Assembly: GCF_010820555.1 (NCBI RefSeq)
Contig: NZ_JAAIKD010000003.1
Coordinates: 310,001-374,000, forward strand
From: Psychroflexus aurantiacus
Lineage (GTDB): Bacteria; Bacteroidota; Bacteroidia; Flavobacteriales; Flavobacteriaceae
Reading direction: 5' to 3'
DNA length: 64,000 nt
Shown here: positions 1-10,398 of the stretch, in pieces
Layout of the letters: each line of letters starts with the position of its first letter
Numbering within the stretch: position 1 is the stretch's first letter
The notes under the pieces: model-generated
Seen by the model: the letters and a program-made list of their open reading frames with translations, nothing else
The model's database searches: none
Told to the model about the DNA's origin: nothing
Made by a program: the position numbers and the translations under genes

Positions 1-254
1 CCTGGTTTTCTTGGGATACCCGAAGTAATCACCGCTATTTCAGAATCTTTGGTCTGGGAATAATCTCCAGTAGTTCCTGAAATTCTGGTATCAAATCCGT
101 TAAGCGTTGCGGTTTGCATTAAATCCATAGCTTTACCTTCAGCAACACCTTCTTTGATATCCAAAAGGACAACTTCGGAAGCAAAATCCTTGATTGCGAT
201 ATACTCTGCACAACTGGCACCTACTGCACCAGCACCTACTACTGTAATTTTCAT
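1..254 (-). CDS. mdh: Malate dehydrogenase, N-terminal part (cut by window edge)
   Basis: NAD-dependent oxidation of malate to oxaloacetate in the TCA cycle, in the cytoplasm. Only the first 84 residues are in the window. They begin MKITVVGAGAVGASCAEYIA, a Rossmann GxGxxG nucleotide-binding loop, and continue with an acidic residue at the end of beta-2 (LLDIKEG) that fits NAD preference, then ITSGIPRKPG, the start of the substrate loop of bacterial LDH-like malate dehydrogenases. The ATG at 254 lies 26 bp after the stop of the DUF6588 gene, so it is probably the last gene of a gyrB-DUF6588-mdh transcript. The truncation is the window border, not a mutation. Confidence 0.93.
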   Translation of the reverse strand, partial: MKITVVGAGAVGASCAEYIAIKDFASEVVLLDIKEGVAEGKAMDLMQTATLNGFDTRISGTTGDYSQTKDSEIAVITSGIPRKP

Positions 255-280
255 CTTAAATTTATTTTTATAATTAATAA

Positions 281-1288
281 TTAAATTCCAAAATTGATTC
301 CAACATTCAAACTGTTGAATTCCTGGAAACTGTAATCTACATTGAGTCTGAAAAAAGCCAAGGTTAGCTTGGTCCCCACTGTGGCTCTAAAACCACTCAC
401 AGAAGAACTTGTACTTAAAGGGTCAACAATCGTCGCTCCCTCGATTTGAGAAACGCCTGAGCTTATGGTGTATTCGCCTTTTAATGCTGAATCTGCAGAA
501 CCTGAAACAGCGCCTATACTCCCGTAAAAATTAATGATCGGGAGCTTTGTGGAAGCCACTAAAGCATAGTGCCAAGATTCAATGTCTGAAACAATAGACT
601 GATTGGACCCGGAGATAAAGGTAGACTGACTTGAAAATCTATATTCACTTTCAAAACTGTTATAGCCTACAAAACCAGAAATAGCTATTGGCAAAACTTT
701 TAAGCCCGGTATCCAGTCTGTAAATTCATGCTGTAAGCCCACGCCGTAAAATTGAGCGGTCACATCCTGGGTTTCGACTTCCGGCAGGAATCTCAGTTTC
801 AATTCCGTACTGAAGAGCAATCCGACACTCCCCTGTAATATCAGGTTAGGAAGATACTCAACATTCTCTGAAGCCAAACCCTGAGGCAGGGTAATAGAGC
901 CCAGGTTTTGATCGTTCTCTGTAATGATCATTGAGATATCCGGCGAATTTTGTCCTAAAACAGTCCCCACTTGCTGAATACCGGGACCAGACTCAAAGCG
1001 TAAAGAACTGTAGTCATTTTCATTTAAAGCAAACGAAGTCTTATCGTCACCTATTTCTGAAATCCCTCCAATGACAGAGATTTCGAAACCACCCAGGCTT
1101 TTTACTTTTGCGGTATTATACCAGCCGTTAGCAAGGCTGTAAATGACCGCTTCAGAACCCGGGTTGATATATGCATTTGCAAATTTATTCGCATCATCTA
1201 TGCCAGACCTGAGTAAGTTTTCAATTCCGCTTTGGGCATACGATGTCACAAACATCATCAACATAAAAATTGAAAAAAGGAGTTTCAT
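281..1288 (-). CDS. DUF6588 family secreted protein, likely outer-membrane barrel
   Basis: A 335-residue protein of unknown function. An N-terminal signal peptide (about residues 1-18, ending SYAQ) exports it. The rest alternates polar and hydrophobic residues and glycines and ends in a short amphipathic strand (NVGINFGI), as expected of an outer-membrane beta-barrel. I recognise it as the DUF6588 family of Bacteroidota, which often lies next to gyrB and mdh. It starts 18 bp after gyrB stops and ends 26 bp before mdh, so it is probably co-transcribed with both. No enzymatic motif is visible. The barrel topology is inferred from sequence pattern only. Confidence 0.75.
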   Translation of the reverse strand: MKLLFSIFMLMMFVTSYAQSGIENLLRSGIDDANKFANAYINPGSEAVIYSLANGWYNTAKVKSLGGFEISVIGGISEIGDDKTSFALNENDYSSLRFESGPGIQQVGTVLGQNSPDISMIITENDQNLGSITLPQGLASENVEYLPNLILQGSVGLLFSTELKLRFLPEVETQDVTAQFYGVGLQHEFTDWIPGLKVLPIAISGFVGYNSFESEYRFSSQSTFISGSNQSIVSDIESWHYALVASTKLPIINFYGSIGAVSGSADSALKGEYTISSGVSQIEGATIVDPLSTSSSVSGFRATVGTKLTLAFFRLNVDYSFQEFNSLNVGINFGI

Positions 1289-1306
1289 TATAATGTATTT
1301 AAAGGT

Positions 1307-3250
<1,944 letters not shown>

Positions 3251-3272
3251 TTATTATTAGTTTAACAACAAA

Positions 3273-3280
3273 CAAATATA
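3273..3280 (-). promoter_or_regulatory. Promoter -7 box of gyrB
   Basis: TATATTTG on the minus strand matches the Bacteroidota -7 consensus TAnnTTTG, 26 bp before the gyrB ATG. No convincing -33 TTTG was found at the usual spacing. Confidence 0.55.
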
Positions 3281-3453
3281 GTGAATTGATGTGTTTTTTT
3301 GATTGTTTAACGCTTTTAAATCCATTTTAATGTAGTTAAAATTAAAAACGGTACTTAGGCTTAAAAATTACATTTTCACGCTAGAATCCAATTTCTGTAA
3401 AGGAATAAATTTAATTTAACAAGATTTAAACTGATTAAGATAAAACTTAAAAC

Positions 3454-3461
3454 TAAACTTG
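3454..3461 (+). promoter_or_regulatory. Possible promoter -7 box of the DUF2911 gene
   Basis: TAAACTTG, one mismatch from TAnnTTTG, 16 bp before the ATG at 3478 in the divergent spacer with gyrB. Confidence 0.35.
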
Positions 3462-3477
3462 TTTAAAAATAAAACTT

Positions 3478-4011
3478 ATGAAATTACTCAATGTTTGCCT
3501 TATTGTTTTCCTGATTGCCTTTTCGACTTCAGCTCAGGATTTTTCAGATATCGACAAGAGTCCGATGGATGCGGTGATCACCAGAAATCAGGATAACTCC
3601 CCACTGGCAAGAATTATTTACAGCAGACCTAAAAAGAAAGATCGTGCGATTTTCGGAAAATTAGTTCCGTTTAATAAAGTCTGGAGAACAGGTGCCAATG
3701 AAGCGACAGAGATTACTTTTTACCAGGATGTCTTCGTTAACGGCACCAAAGTAAAAGCCGGAACCTATTCGCTCTATACCATTCCTGAAGAAGACCAATG
3801 GAATGTCATCATCAATAAAAAAATCAATACCTGGGGAGCCTATGGCTATGACAAAGACCTGGATATTTTAAGAACCTCTGTACCTGTCAAAAGGACGGCG
3901 GCTACGGTTGAAGATTTTTCCATCACCTTCAAACCCACTACAAACGGTTCAGATTTGCTGATGGGCTGGGACGATACCTTTGTAGAAATTCCTATTCTTA
4001 AAGCGGAGTAA
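3478..4011 (+). CDS. DUF2911 domain secreted protein
   Basis: A 177-residue protein with an N-terminal signal peptide (about residues 1-19, ending STSAQ) followed by a single DUF2911 domain. The family hallmark is visible in the middle (VPFNKVWRTGANEATEITF, then the GTYSLYTIP strand turn), which is common in secreted Bacteroidota proteins. Function is unknown; the domain is beta-rich and no catalytic motif is evident. It stands alone on the plus strand, divergent from gyrB and convergent with the decarboxylase gene. The spacer after it holds hairpins but only a weak terminator. Confidence 0.8.
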   Translation: MKLLNVCLIVFLIAFSTSAQDFSDIDKSPMDAVITRNQDNSPLARIIYSRPKKKDRAIFGKLVPFNKVWRTGANEATEITFYQDVFVNGTKVKAGTYSLYTIPEEDQWNVIINKKINTWGAYGYDKDLDILRTSVPVKRTAATVEDFSITFKPTTNGSDLLMGWDDTFVEIPILKAE

Positions 4012-4050
4012 AAAATTTAGCCGATTTCCTGCTGAACCTGGCTTCAGGAG

Positions 4051-4064
4051 ACCTGCCGACAGGT
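4051..4064 (+). terminator. Weak terminator-like hairpin after the DUF2911 gene
   Basis: ACCTG-CCGA-CAGGT followed by TTT, 40 bp after the stop codon. Weak stem and short T-run. An outer arm pair AACCTG (4035-4040) and CAGGTT (4060-4065) could compete with it. Confidence 0.3.
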
Positions 4065-4111
4065 TTTATGAATTAGGTTTCAGAATGATCCAGATCCGGA
4101 CTGGATATTTA

Positions 4112-4159
4112 AGCTGACTTAAGGCTTTAAGAAATGTATCGCAGGGCTTTAAGTCAGCT
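4112..4159. repeat. Inverted repeat in the DUF2911/decarboxylase spacer
   Basis: Perfect 11 bp arms AGCTGACTTAA (4112-4122) and TTAAGTCAGCT (4149-4159) separated by 26 bp. It lies between two converging genes but has no T-run on either side, so it is a poor intrinsic terminator. It may be a transcript-end stem or an intergenic repeat. Confidence 0.5.
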
Positions 4160-4202
4160 CCTACAAATTCAAAATAAATCAAAAGCCTGAACCCTTAGCA
4201 GA

Positions 4203-5591
4203 CTAGGCCATTGATTCTAAAATCTCTTTGATATCTTTCTCGGTGGTATCGGGATTGATAAAACAGAATCGTGCGCAGGTGATTTCCCCGTCCTCAGACC
4301 TCCACTTGGTTGGGGTAACCAGGGCAAAACCGCTGTCGTGATTTTTGTATGTCCATTCCCTGTAATCTTCAGCCGTCCAGCCAATTCTTGAAAACAGGAC
4401 ACAGGAAAGTCCGGGTTCACGAATGAGTTCCACATTTGGAAGCTGTTTTATTTGTTTGGCGGCATTGTTGGCAAGTTCCAGGCCTCGCTCAATGGCTTTG
4501 GTATAGCGGTCTGTGCCGTGCATCGCCAGAGAATACCAAAGCGGCAGACCGCGTAATCTTCTGGTGAGTTGAATTTGATAATCTGAAGGATTGAATCCCT
4601 GAGCGCCTTCATCCTTGAAAATATCCAAATACGCCCCCTTCTGGGAATGTGCTTTTTTGGCTAAGTCCATGTTTTTGTAAATAATCGCCCCGCAATCGTA
4701 AGGAGAAAACATCCATTTATGAGGATCTATGGTCACGCTATCGGCTTTTTCGATGCCGTTGAACAAATGCCTCACCGAGGGCGCTGCCAGGGCTGCTCCG
4801 CCATAAGCGGCATCGACATGAAACCAGAGTTTTTCCCGTTCGGTCACCTCAGCGACGCCCTCCAGTTCATCGATGATGCCCGCATTGGTCGTTCCGCCTG
4901 TGGCTACCACCGCAAACAGGCGCTTCCTGTCAAATTCTGATAAATTCCTGATTTCTTTTTCCAGGCAATCTTTGGTAAGCTTGTGTTCTGCATTATTATC
5001 TACGGTGATGATGTCTGCATCTATGACCTGCGCCATGGCTTTTACGGAAGAGTGAGCGCCACTGGAAGTGATGATGAGACCCTTCAGCTTTTTATTGTCT
5101 TCATTTAGGGATCGCCAGTATTCCCGGCCAGTTACAATTGCTGAAAGATTGGCCGCTGTACCCCCGCTGGTAAAAACGCCAAAGGTTCCTTCCGGCATAC
5201 CCGTGAGCGATACCAGCCATTCCATAGCCCTGTTTTCGCAAAAGATACCGCCGCCGCCTGTCATCCAGTAAGCCCCGTGAATACTGGCTGCAGAAGTCAC
5301 CAAATCAAACAAAACAGCTGCCCGTGTCGGTGCTGCAGGCACAAAAGCCAGATGACGCGGATGATCTACCGGTACCGAGGCTTTGACCAAAATATCTCGA
5401 AATAACTGAAAAGCCTTCTCTCCTCCTATACCCTCTTTGGTCACCGTGTCGCCAACGAGTTTGAGCAATTCATGCTCCAGCTTGGGTTTACCGAGTTCCG
5501 GGGAGGTATTGGAAATTCTATTGATCGCATATTTCATGATATCGAGGGTCATCTCGACGGTCTCCATGTCAATAGCGTGCATGCTTTTCAT
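4203..5591 (-). CDS. PLP-dependent group II amino-acid decarboxylase
   Basis: A 462-residue fold-type I PLP enzyme of the aromatic-amino-acid/glutamate/diaminobutyrate decarboxylase family. The PLP lysine is K292 in DPHKWMFSPYDC; the ring-stacking His is H180 (SSGAHSS); the pyridine-binding Asp is D260 (HVDAAYGG); TSGGTAANL binds the phosphate. Substrate cannot be read from sequence: aspartate (beta-alanine synthesis), aromatic amino acids and 2,4-diaminobutyrate are all possible. It starts 3 bp after bshC stops, which indicates co-transcription and probably coupled translation. ATG codons at residues 1, 4 and 9 are all usable; the first is kept. Confidence 0.85.
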   Translation of the reverse strand: MKSMHAIDMETVEMTLDIMKYAINRISNTSPELGKPKLEHELLKLVGDTVTKEGIGGEKAFQLFRDILVKASVPVDHPRHLAFVPAAPTRAAVLFDLVTSAASIHGAYWMTGGGGIFCENRAMEWLVSLTGMPEGTFGVFTSGGTAANLSAIVTGREYWRSLNEDNKKLKGLIITSSGAHSSVKAMAQVIDADIITVDNNAEHKLTKDCLEKEIRNLSEFDRKRLFAVVATGGTTNAGIIDELEGVAEVTEREKLWFHVDAAYGGAALAAPSVRHLFNGIEKADSVTIDPHKWMFSPYDCGAIIYKNMDLAKKAHSQKGAYLDIFKDEGAQGFNPSDYQIQLTRRLRGLPLWYSLAMHGTDRYTKAIERGLELANNAAKQIKQLPNVELIREPGLSCVLFSRIGWTAEDYREWTYKNHDSGFALVTPTKWRSEDGEITCARFCFINPDTTEKDIKEILESMA

Positions 5592-5594
5592 AAC

Positions 5595-7208
5595 TTATGG
5601 TTTTGTAGTGTAAATAGTTAATTCTAAACAGAGAAATTCAAACTGGAAAGGATCTAATTGATCCAGGAGTTCCGAAATGAGCTGATCGCCGTAATCCACA
5701 TAAATCTCACTGAAATTTAGCGTTCGTTCCTGCAAAGACCCATTAGGGAACAGCAGACGCTGCAGCTCCAAAACGCGTTCATTTTCATCTTTCAGCTTGC
5801 GCTTCTGGGCTTTCAGCAAACGTTTTTCCAGGTGATCCAGTCCGTTTTTTTGCTTCTTTTCCTGAGCAGCAACTGCCCCGTGAAAGGACTGATCGGTTTT
5901 CTTGGCCAGTTCATATAAATCTTCAAACTGTTTTTCCAGGTGTTGCTTCTGACTTTCGAAATCAATTTCGATGGAAGAATTTTTCCTGGTTTGCCTGGCT
6001 TCCAAAGCCTCTGGAGACAGAAACAAGTCCTGAATCGGCGTATCTAATTTTTGAAGCTTTCTGGAGGTTTTATCAGAATACAACAACACAGAATTTCTCA
6101 ACATCAGCATCGGGAAGCTTATATGTTCGGCTTCAAAAAGAGACTTTAGTTCAAGCCAGTAAGCCAGTTCTCCTCCTCCACCGATGTAGGCCAGGTTGGG
6201 TAAAATCACTTCCTGATACAGGGGGCGCATGACCACATTGGGTGAAAAACGCTCAGGGTGCTTATCGACCAGGTCCAGGATCTCCTGTTCAGAAAACCGA
6301 AGTTCTGTCTCTAAAACATAATAATCTTCATCCTGCTTTACAATGCGTTCCCGGACACCTTCGTGCATATAAAACAGATTGATTTCCCGAGGATTCACCT
6401 GGACGCTGTACCCTAAGTCTTCTAGTTTGTTAGCTTGCTTTTCGGTCTGTCGGAAGGCGGTATGGTAGACCAGGTCGTTTTTGATGTGCCTGGAGAACTT
6501 GGATTTTAATCGCGCATCATCGGCATCTAAAATGACCAATCCGTAATCTCCAAAAAGCGCGTTGGCCAGAAACTGGGTGGCACTCGCCAGGGTCTCATGT
6601 TCTAAATAAGCCACTTTGAAAAGGCCTTTCAGGTATTCTGCGTTTTCGCTTTTCCCGAATTCCTTTTCAATGCTTTTGGCCAATTCTTCCAGACCTGAAG
6701 TCGAAAGATGCCCCACGGCGCCTTCGGCTTCTTTTTCCCATTGAAAGATTTTGTGTTTGAAGTTGAAAAAATTGATCTCTTCAAAATCGTGATCTTCGGA
6801 AGCCATCCAATACACCGGAACAAAACTGGAATCGGGATACCGTTCTTTGAGTTGCCTGGCCAGATTGATCGTCGAAACAATTTTATATAAAAAATAGAGG
6901 GGCCCTGTGAACAGATTCAGCTGATGACCGGTAGTCACTGTAAACGTGGAGTGTTCCAAAAGGGCTTCCACATTCTGCTCAGTAGCTTCTGAAGTTGGCA
7001 GGTCTTTGTACTGATGCCTCAGCACGTCTACTAAAGCCTGGCGATGATCCTGAGTGTAGGATTTGCTCTTTTCTTCAATTTGACCTTTAAAATTTTCAAC
7101 AGAAGGAAATCTATTGTAGAATGGCTTTAGGTTTTGCTTTTCTTCGATATAGTCTGAAATTAGATCGCTAAAGAATCCCGTAGATCGAAAAGGTAAACAG
7201 TCAGCCAT
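5595..7208 (-). CDS. bshC: Bacillithiol biosynthesis cysteine-adding enzyme BshC
   Basis: Putative cysteine ligase that joins Cys to GlcN-malate in the last step of bacillithiol synthesis, in the cytoplasm. It has 537 residues from the ATG at 7208 (MADCLPFRSTGFFSDLISDY), close to the family length of about 540. Family signatures are TVTTGHQLNLFTGPLYFLYK near the N-terminus, PVYWMASEDHDFEEINFF, and GGGGELAYWLELK, followed by a C-terminal coiled coil rich in Lys, Glu and Gln. An upstream in-frame start at 7289 would add 27 residues that contain the promoter box and are not family-like, so it was rejected. The PLP decarboxylase follows 3 bp downstream. bshA and bshB are not in this window. Confidence 0.93.
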   Translation of the reverse strand: MADCLPFRSTGFFSDLISDYIEEKQNLKPFYNRFPSVENFKGQIEEKSKSYTQDHRQALVDVLRHQYKDLPTSEATEQNVEALLEHSTFTVTTGHQLNLFTGPLYFLYKIVSTINLARQLKERYPDSSFVPVYWMASEDHDFEEINFFNFKHKIFQWEKEAEGAVGHLSTSGLEELAKSIEKEFGKSENAEYLKGLFKVAYLEHETLASATQFLANALFGDYGLVILDADDARLKSKFSRHIKNDLVYHTAFRQTEKQANKLEDLGYSVQVNPREINLFYMHEGVRERIVKQDEDYYVLETELRFSEQEILDLVDKHPERFSPNVVMRPLYQEVILPNLAYIGGGGELAYWLELKSLFEAEHISFPMLMLRNSVLLYSDKTSRKLQKLDTPIQDLFLSPEALEARQTRKNSSIEIDFESQKQHLEKQFEDLYELAKKTDQSFHGAVAAQEKKQKNGLDHLEKRLLKAQKRKLKDENERVLELQRLLFPNGSLQERTLNFSEIYVDYGDQLISELLDQLDPFQFEFLCLELTIYTTKP

Positions 7209-7231
7209 GTTTGAAAAGTTTAGAATAAGCG

Positions 7232-7239
7232 CAAATATA
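7232..7239 (-). promoter_or_regulatory. Promoter -7 box of bshC
   Basis: TATATTTG on the minus strand, a perfect TAnnTTTG, 24 bp before the ATG at 7208. Its position inside the longer reading frame supports the downstream start. Confidence 0.6.
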
Positions 7240-7331
7240 GAAGAGGTTAACCAAAAAGCTTTAAAAGATACGTTAATATGAAAACTCACTTTTACATCGG
7301 TACTGTGAAATTAGGTAAAGATTTGTGATTT

Positions 7332-7390
7332 TGTCTTCCTGAGTGCATTCAGAAGTTTGATAAAATATCTCGACTGTGCTCAGTATGACA
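7332..7390. repeat. Intergenic imperfect inverted repeat, CTGAG/CTCAG type
   Basis: Two arms of about 24 bp (7332-7355 and 7367-7390) pair with several mismatches. The arms carry the TGTC..CTGAG and CTCAG..GACA ends typical of dispersed flavobacterial intergenic repeats. It lies in the 223 bp spacer between rimO and bshC, both on the minus strand. No gene and no T-run are seen there. Confidence 0.5.
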
Positions 7391-7431
7391 TGCTCTATTA
7401 ACTACCGGCACATGAGCGCAGTATCCATAAG

Positions 7432-8754
7432 TTAATTCAGGATAGCTTCTACGGAAACCGGTGTTCCATACAAATCGAAATCTCCTGCATCGGTGATTTT
7501 AATCTCTGCAAATTCACCCGTCTTCAGGTAGTGAGCTTTCGCATCTATCAGCACTTCATTATCCACATCCGGAGAATCGAACTCGGTCCTGCCTACAAAA
7601 TAGCCACCTTCTTTTCTGTCGATGACACATCTGAAGGTTTGACCTATTTTCTGCTGATTCAGCTCCCAGGAAATCTGAGACTGTATCTCCATAATTTCAT
7701 TGGCACGCTGTATTTTGACATCTTCAGGAACGTTATCCTCGAGGTTGTAGGCATGGGTATTTTCCTCGTGAGAATAAGTAAAACAGCCCAGTCTCTCAAA
7801 CCGCATTTCACTTACCCAGTCTTTCAATTCCTGAAAATCTTCTTCAGTTTCTCCGGGGTAACCGACAATCAAGGTAGTTCTGATGGCCATATTCGGCACT
7901 TCCTTTCTGAATTTATAAAGTAAATCGGTCGTTTTCTTGTGCGTTGTTCCTCTTCGCATGGATTTCAGTAAATGGTCTGAAATGTGCTGAAGCGGAATAT
8001 CAATGTAGTTGCAGACTTTAGGTTCTTCCCTTATCACATCAAGCACATCGGTAGGGAAACCCGTTGGAAACGCATAATGCAGACGAATCCATTCAATACC
8101 TTCCACCTTCACGAGTTCCTTCAGCAATTCTGCTAAATTTCTTTTTTTGTACAGATCCAAACCGTAGTAGGTCAGATCCTGTGCGATCAAAATAAGTTCT
8201 TTGACGCCTTGCTTGGCCAGGTTTTTGGCTTCGATCACCAAATCCTCAATAGGTGTGGATTTATGTCCGCCACGCATTAAAGGGATGGCACAAAACGAAC
8301 AGGGTCTGTCGCAGCCTTCCGCTATTTTTAAAAACGCATAGTTTTTGGGTGTGGTGGTTAAACGCTCACCGATAAGTTCGTGTTTGTAGTCTGCCCCCAG
8401 AGCTTTAAGCAAAGCGGGGAGTTCAGTGGTTCCAAAGTATTGATCTACGTTTGGAATTTCTTTTTGCAAATCCGGCTTATACCGTTCAGACAAACATCCC
8501 GTCACGAATACTTTTTCTACCTCACCATTCTCTTTCTTTTGAACATAGTCTAAAATCGTATTGACAGACTCTTCCTTGGCATTATCGATAAAACCGCAGG
8601 TATTGATCACGACCACATCACCCTCGGTTTCGTGGGCAACATCCTTGCCACTGGCTTTGAGCTGACCCATCAACACTTCAGAATCGTAAATATTCTTACT
8701 GCAGCCTAAAGTGACGACGTTGATTTTATTTTTTTTGATTGATTTGGTTCTCAT
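7432..8754 (-). CDS. rimO: Ribosomal protein S12 methylthiotransferase RimO
   Basis: Radical-SAM enzyme that adds a methylthio group to a conserved aspartate of ribosomal protein S12. It has 440 residues in the usual order: an N-terminal UPF0004 domain with iron-sulfur cysteines (TLGCSKNIYDSEVL, NTCGF, VTGCLSERY), a radical SAM core with CDRPCSFCAIP (CxxxCxxC), and a C-terminal TRAM domain. GGHKSTPIEDL after the cluster motif is RimO-like rather than MiaB-like. The gene is monocistronic by spacing, with a perfect TAnnTTTG box about 21 bp upstream. Confidence 0.93.
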   Translation of the reverse strand: MRTKSIKKNKINVVTLGCSKNIYDSEVLMGQLKASGKDVAHETEGDVVVINTCGFIDNAKEESVNTILDYVQKKENGEVEKVFVTGCLSERYKPDLQKEIPNVDQYFGTTELPALLKALGADYKHELIGERLTTTPKNYAFLKIAEGCDRPCSFCAIPLMRGGHKSTPIEDLVIEAKNLAKQGVKELILIAQDLTYYGLDLYKKRNLAELLKELVKVEGIEWIRLHYAFPTGFPTDVLDVIREEPKVCNYIDIPLQHISDHLLKSMRRGTTHKKTTDLLYKFRKEVPNMAIRTTLIVGYPGETEEDFQELKDWVSEMRFERLGCFTYSHEENTHAYNLEDNVPEDVKIQRANEIMEIQSQISWELNQQKIGQTFRCVIDRKEGGYFVGRTEFDSPDVDNEVLIDAKAHYLKTGEFAEIKITDAGDFDLYGTPVSVEAILN

Positions 8755-8774
8755 GTATTTTAAAAATTGAATGG

Positions 8775-8782
8775 CAAAGATA
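8775..8782 (-). promoter_or_regulatory. Promoter -7 box of rimO
   Basis: TATCTTTG on the minus strand matches TAnnTTTG, 21 bp before the rimO ATG. Confidence 0.6.
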
Positions 8783-8860
8783 CGATCTCTGTGACTGACT
8801 AAGGATAATGTTAGCTTAAAGCTTGTTTAAAAGACGCGCTGTAAATAGATGTTTTTGGAT

Positions 8861-9163
8861 TTAGGAAACAAAGTTATGAATCCAGAGCGTCAGGTCCTGT
8901 TCATAATACCGCATGGCAGAAACCAGCACAATGCTTCCAATTGCATAAATCCAGTTGGTTGTATCGGTTTTTAAAAAATAAACGCCTAAGAGACCTAAAA
9001 GCACAATAGGCAATGCTACCAGCAGGTTAGCCGCCACCCAGCCTCCCTGAATAATCGCTGAAATTTTCAATACCAAAAAAAAGGCTGAATAGATCACGAT
9101 TATTTTGGTAATGATCAGTTTGTTTTTATCTGCTGTAAACGGCTTGGGTTTTTGTGCTGTCAT
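8861..9163 (-). CDS. Small three-helix membrane protein of unknown function
   Basis: A 100-residue protein with a basic N-terminus (MTAQKPKPFTADKNK) and three hydrophobic segments at about residues 17-38, 41-65 and 70-83. I do not recognise the family. It begins 3 bp after the ftsY stop codon, so it is almost certainly co-transcribed with the SRP receptor gene. That position hints at, but does not prove, a membrane-insertion role. Confidence 0.7.
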   Translation of the reverse strand: MTAQKPKPFTADKNKLIITKIIVIYSAFFLVLKISAIIQGGWVAANLLVALPIVLLGLLGVYFLKTDTTNWIYAIGSIVLVSAMRYYEQDLTLWIHNFVS

Positions 9164-9166
9164 TGC

Positions 9167-10126
9167 TTATTTATTTGAAAAAAATGAATCTACAAATTCA
9201 TATTTATTGAAAATCTGAAGATCATCGACGCCTTCACCTACGCCGATATATTTTACAGGAATTTTGAACTGATCGCTGATGCCTATAACCACACCGCCTT
9301 TGGCTGTACCATCGAGTTTGGTAATGGCCAGCGCTGTCACTTCCGTAGCCGCAGTGAACTGCTTGGCCTGTTCGAAAGCATTCTGACCTGTAGACCCGTC
9401 CAAAACCAGAAGCACTTCATCCGGTACATTGGGAGTCACTTTCTGCATGACACGTTTTATTTTGGAGAGTTCATTCATCAGGTTTACTTTGTTGTGGAGT
9501 CGACCTGCTGTATCCAGTATCACGACATCCGCGTCCTGCTTGATGGCGCTTTGTACGGTATCAAAAGCTACAGAAGCAGGATCGCTTCCCATTTTTTGTT
9601 TCACGATGGAAACACCAACGCGATCTGCCCAGATTTGCAGCTGATCGACAGCGGCTGCTCTAAACGTGTCTCCAGCACCCAAAACTACGGTCTTGCCTTT
9701 GGCTTTGTATTGTTTGGCAAGCTTACCGATGGTCGTTGTCTTTCCAACACCATTCACTCCAACCACCATAATGACATAAGGCTTCTTGCCTTCTGGCAAT
9801 TCCAGGCTTTGGAGCTCACCATTTTCGGATTCGCTAAGCAGTCCTGCGATTTCTTCACGCAGGATAAGATTCAGTTCATCGGTGCCCAGATACTTGTCTC
9901 TGGCCACCCTGGCTTCGATCCTGTCGATTATTTTGATGGTTGTGGTCACACCCACATCACTGGAGACTAAAATTTCTTCCAGATCATCCAGAACACTTTC
10001 GTCTACCTTGGATTTTCCAGCAACTGCTTTGCTCAGTTTTCCAAAAAAGTCTGTTTTCGATTTTTCGAGACCCTCGTCTAATTTTTCTTTTTTCTCTTTG
10101 GAAAATATTTTTTTAAAAAAACTCAT
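9167..10126 (-). CDS. ftsY: Signal recognition particle receptor FtsY
   Basis: SRP-receptor GTPase that docks ribosome-nascent-chain-SRP complexes at the inner membrane. It has 319 residues, the short form with only a brief charged N-terminal region instead of the long acidic A domain of E. coli. NG-domain motifs are clear: G1 GVNGVGKTTTIGKLA, the I-box GAGDTFRAAAVDQL, G3 DTAGRLHNK and G4 TKLDGTAKGG. Both a terminator for the upstream ribosomal operon and a perfect TAnnTTTG box lie in the 116 bp upstream spacer, so it is an independent transcript, shared with the 100-residue membrane protein. Confidence 0.96.
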   Translation of the reverse strand: MSFFKKIFSKEKKEKLDEGLEKSKTDFFGKLSKAVAGKSKVDESVLDDLEEILVSSDVGVTTTIKIIDRIEARVARDKYLGTDELNLILREEIAGLLSESENGELQSLELPEGKKPYVIMVVGVNGVGKTTTIGKLAKQYKAKGKTVVLGAGDTFRAAAVDQLQIWADRVGVSIVKQKMGSDPASVAFDTVQSAIKQDADVVILDTAGRLHNKVNLMNELSKIKRVMQKVTPNVPDEVLLVLDGSTGQNAFEQAKQFTAATEVTALAITKLDGTAKGGVVIGISDQFKIPVKYIGVGEGVDDLQIFNKYEFVDSFFSNK

Positions 10127-10172
10127 CTTTTTGTGTGTATCAAAATTATAAACGGACGTATTGCCTGACGAA

Positions 10173-10180
10173 CAAAGATA
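10173..10180 (-). promoter_or_regulatory. Promoter -7 box of ftsY
   Basis: TATCTTTG on the minus strand matches TAnnTTTG. It sits between the terminator of the rpmB-rpmG-DUF4295 operon and the ftsY ATG at 10126. Confidence 0.6.
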
Positions 10181-10194
10181 GACAAAAACAAAAA

Positions 10195-10219
10195 AGCCCT
10201 CGCATGGTTAGCGACGGCT
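10195..10219 (-). terminator. Intrinsic terminator of rpmB-rpmG-DUF4295
   Basis: On the minus strand AGCCGTCGC, loop TAACCAT, GCGAGGGCT with one internal mismatch, followed by TTTTTTGTTTTTG. It lies 24 bp after the DUF4295 stop codon. Confidence 0.7.
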
Positions 10220-10242
10220 TCATATAAAATAAAGTCTTGAAT

Positions 10243-10395
10243 TTACTTGCTCTTTAAAAAGTCATTGACCTCCTCTGGAGTCATGATTTTTTCTTCAAAA
10301 ACATAAGCACCAGATTTTGGTGATTTTACCATTTTAATAGCTTTGGTAAGTCTTTTTGTTCCTGTCTGTATTGTACCAACCGATTTCTTTGCCAT
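10243..10395 (-). CDS. DUF4295 small basic protein
   Basis: A 50-residue basic protein starting MAKKSVGTIQTGTKRLTKAI and ending NDFLKSK. It matches the DUF4295 family of Bacteroidota, which lies directly after rpmG. It starts 3 bp after the rpmG stop, within the ribosomal operon. Size, charge and place suggest a ribosome-associated protein, but no function is shown by the sequence. Confidence 0.85.
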   Translation of the reverse strand: MAKKSVGTIQTGTKRLTKAIKMVKSPKSGAYVFEEKIMTPEEVNDFLKSK

Positions 10396-10398
10396 AAC

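Noticed and set aside
1-254. Pseudogene fragments at the ends (mdh and ilvE)
   Set aside because: Both frames are open to the window border without stops, so they are edge truncations.
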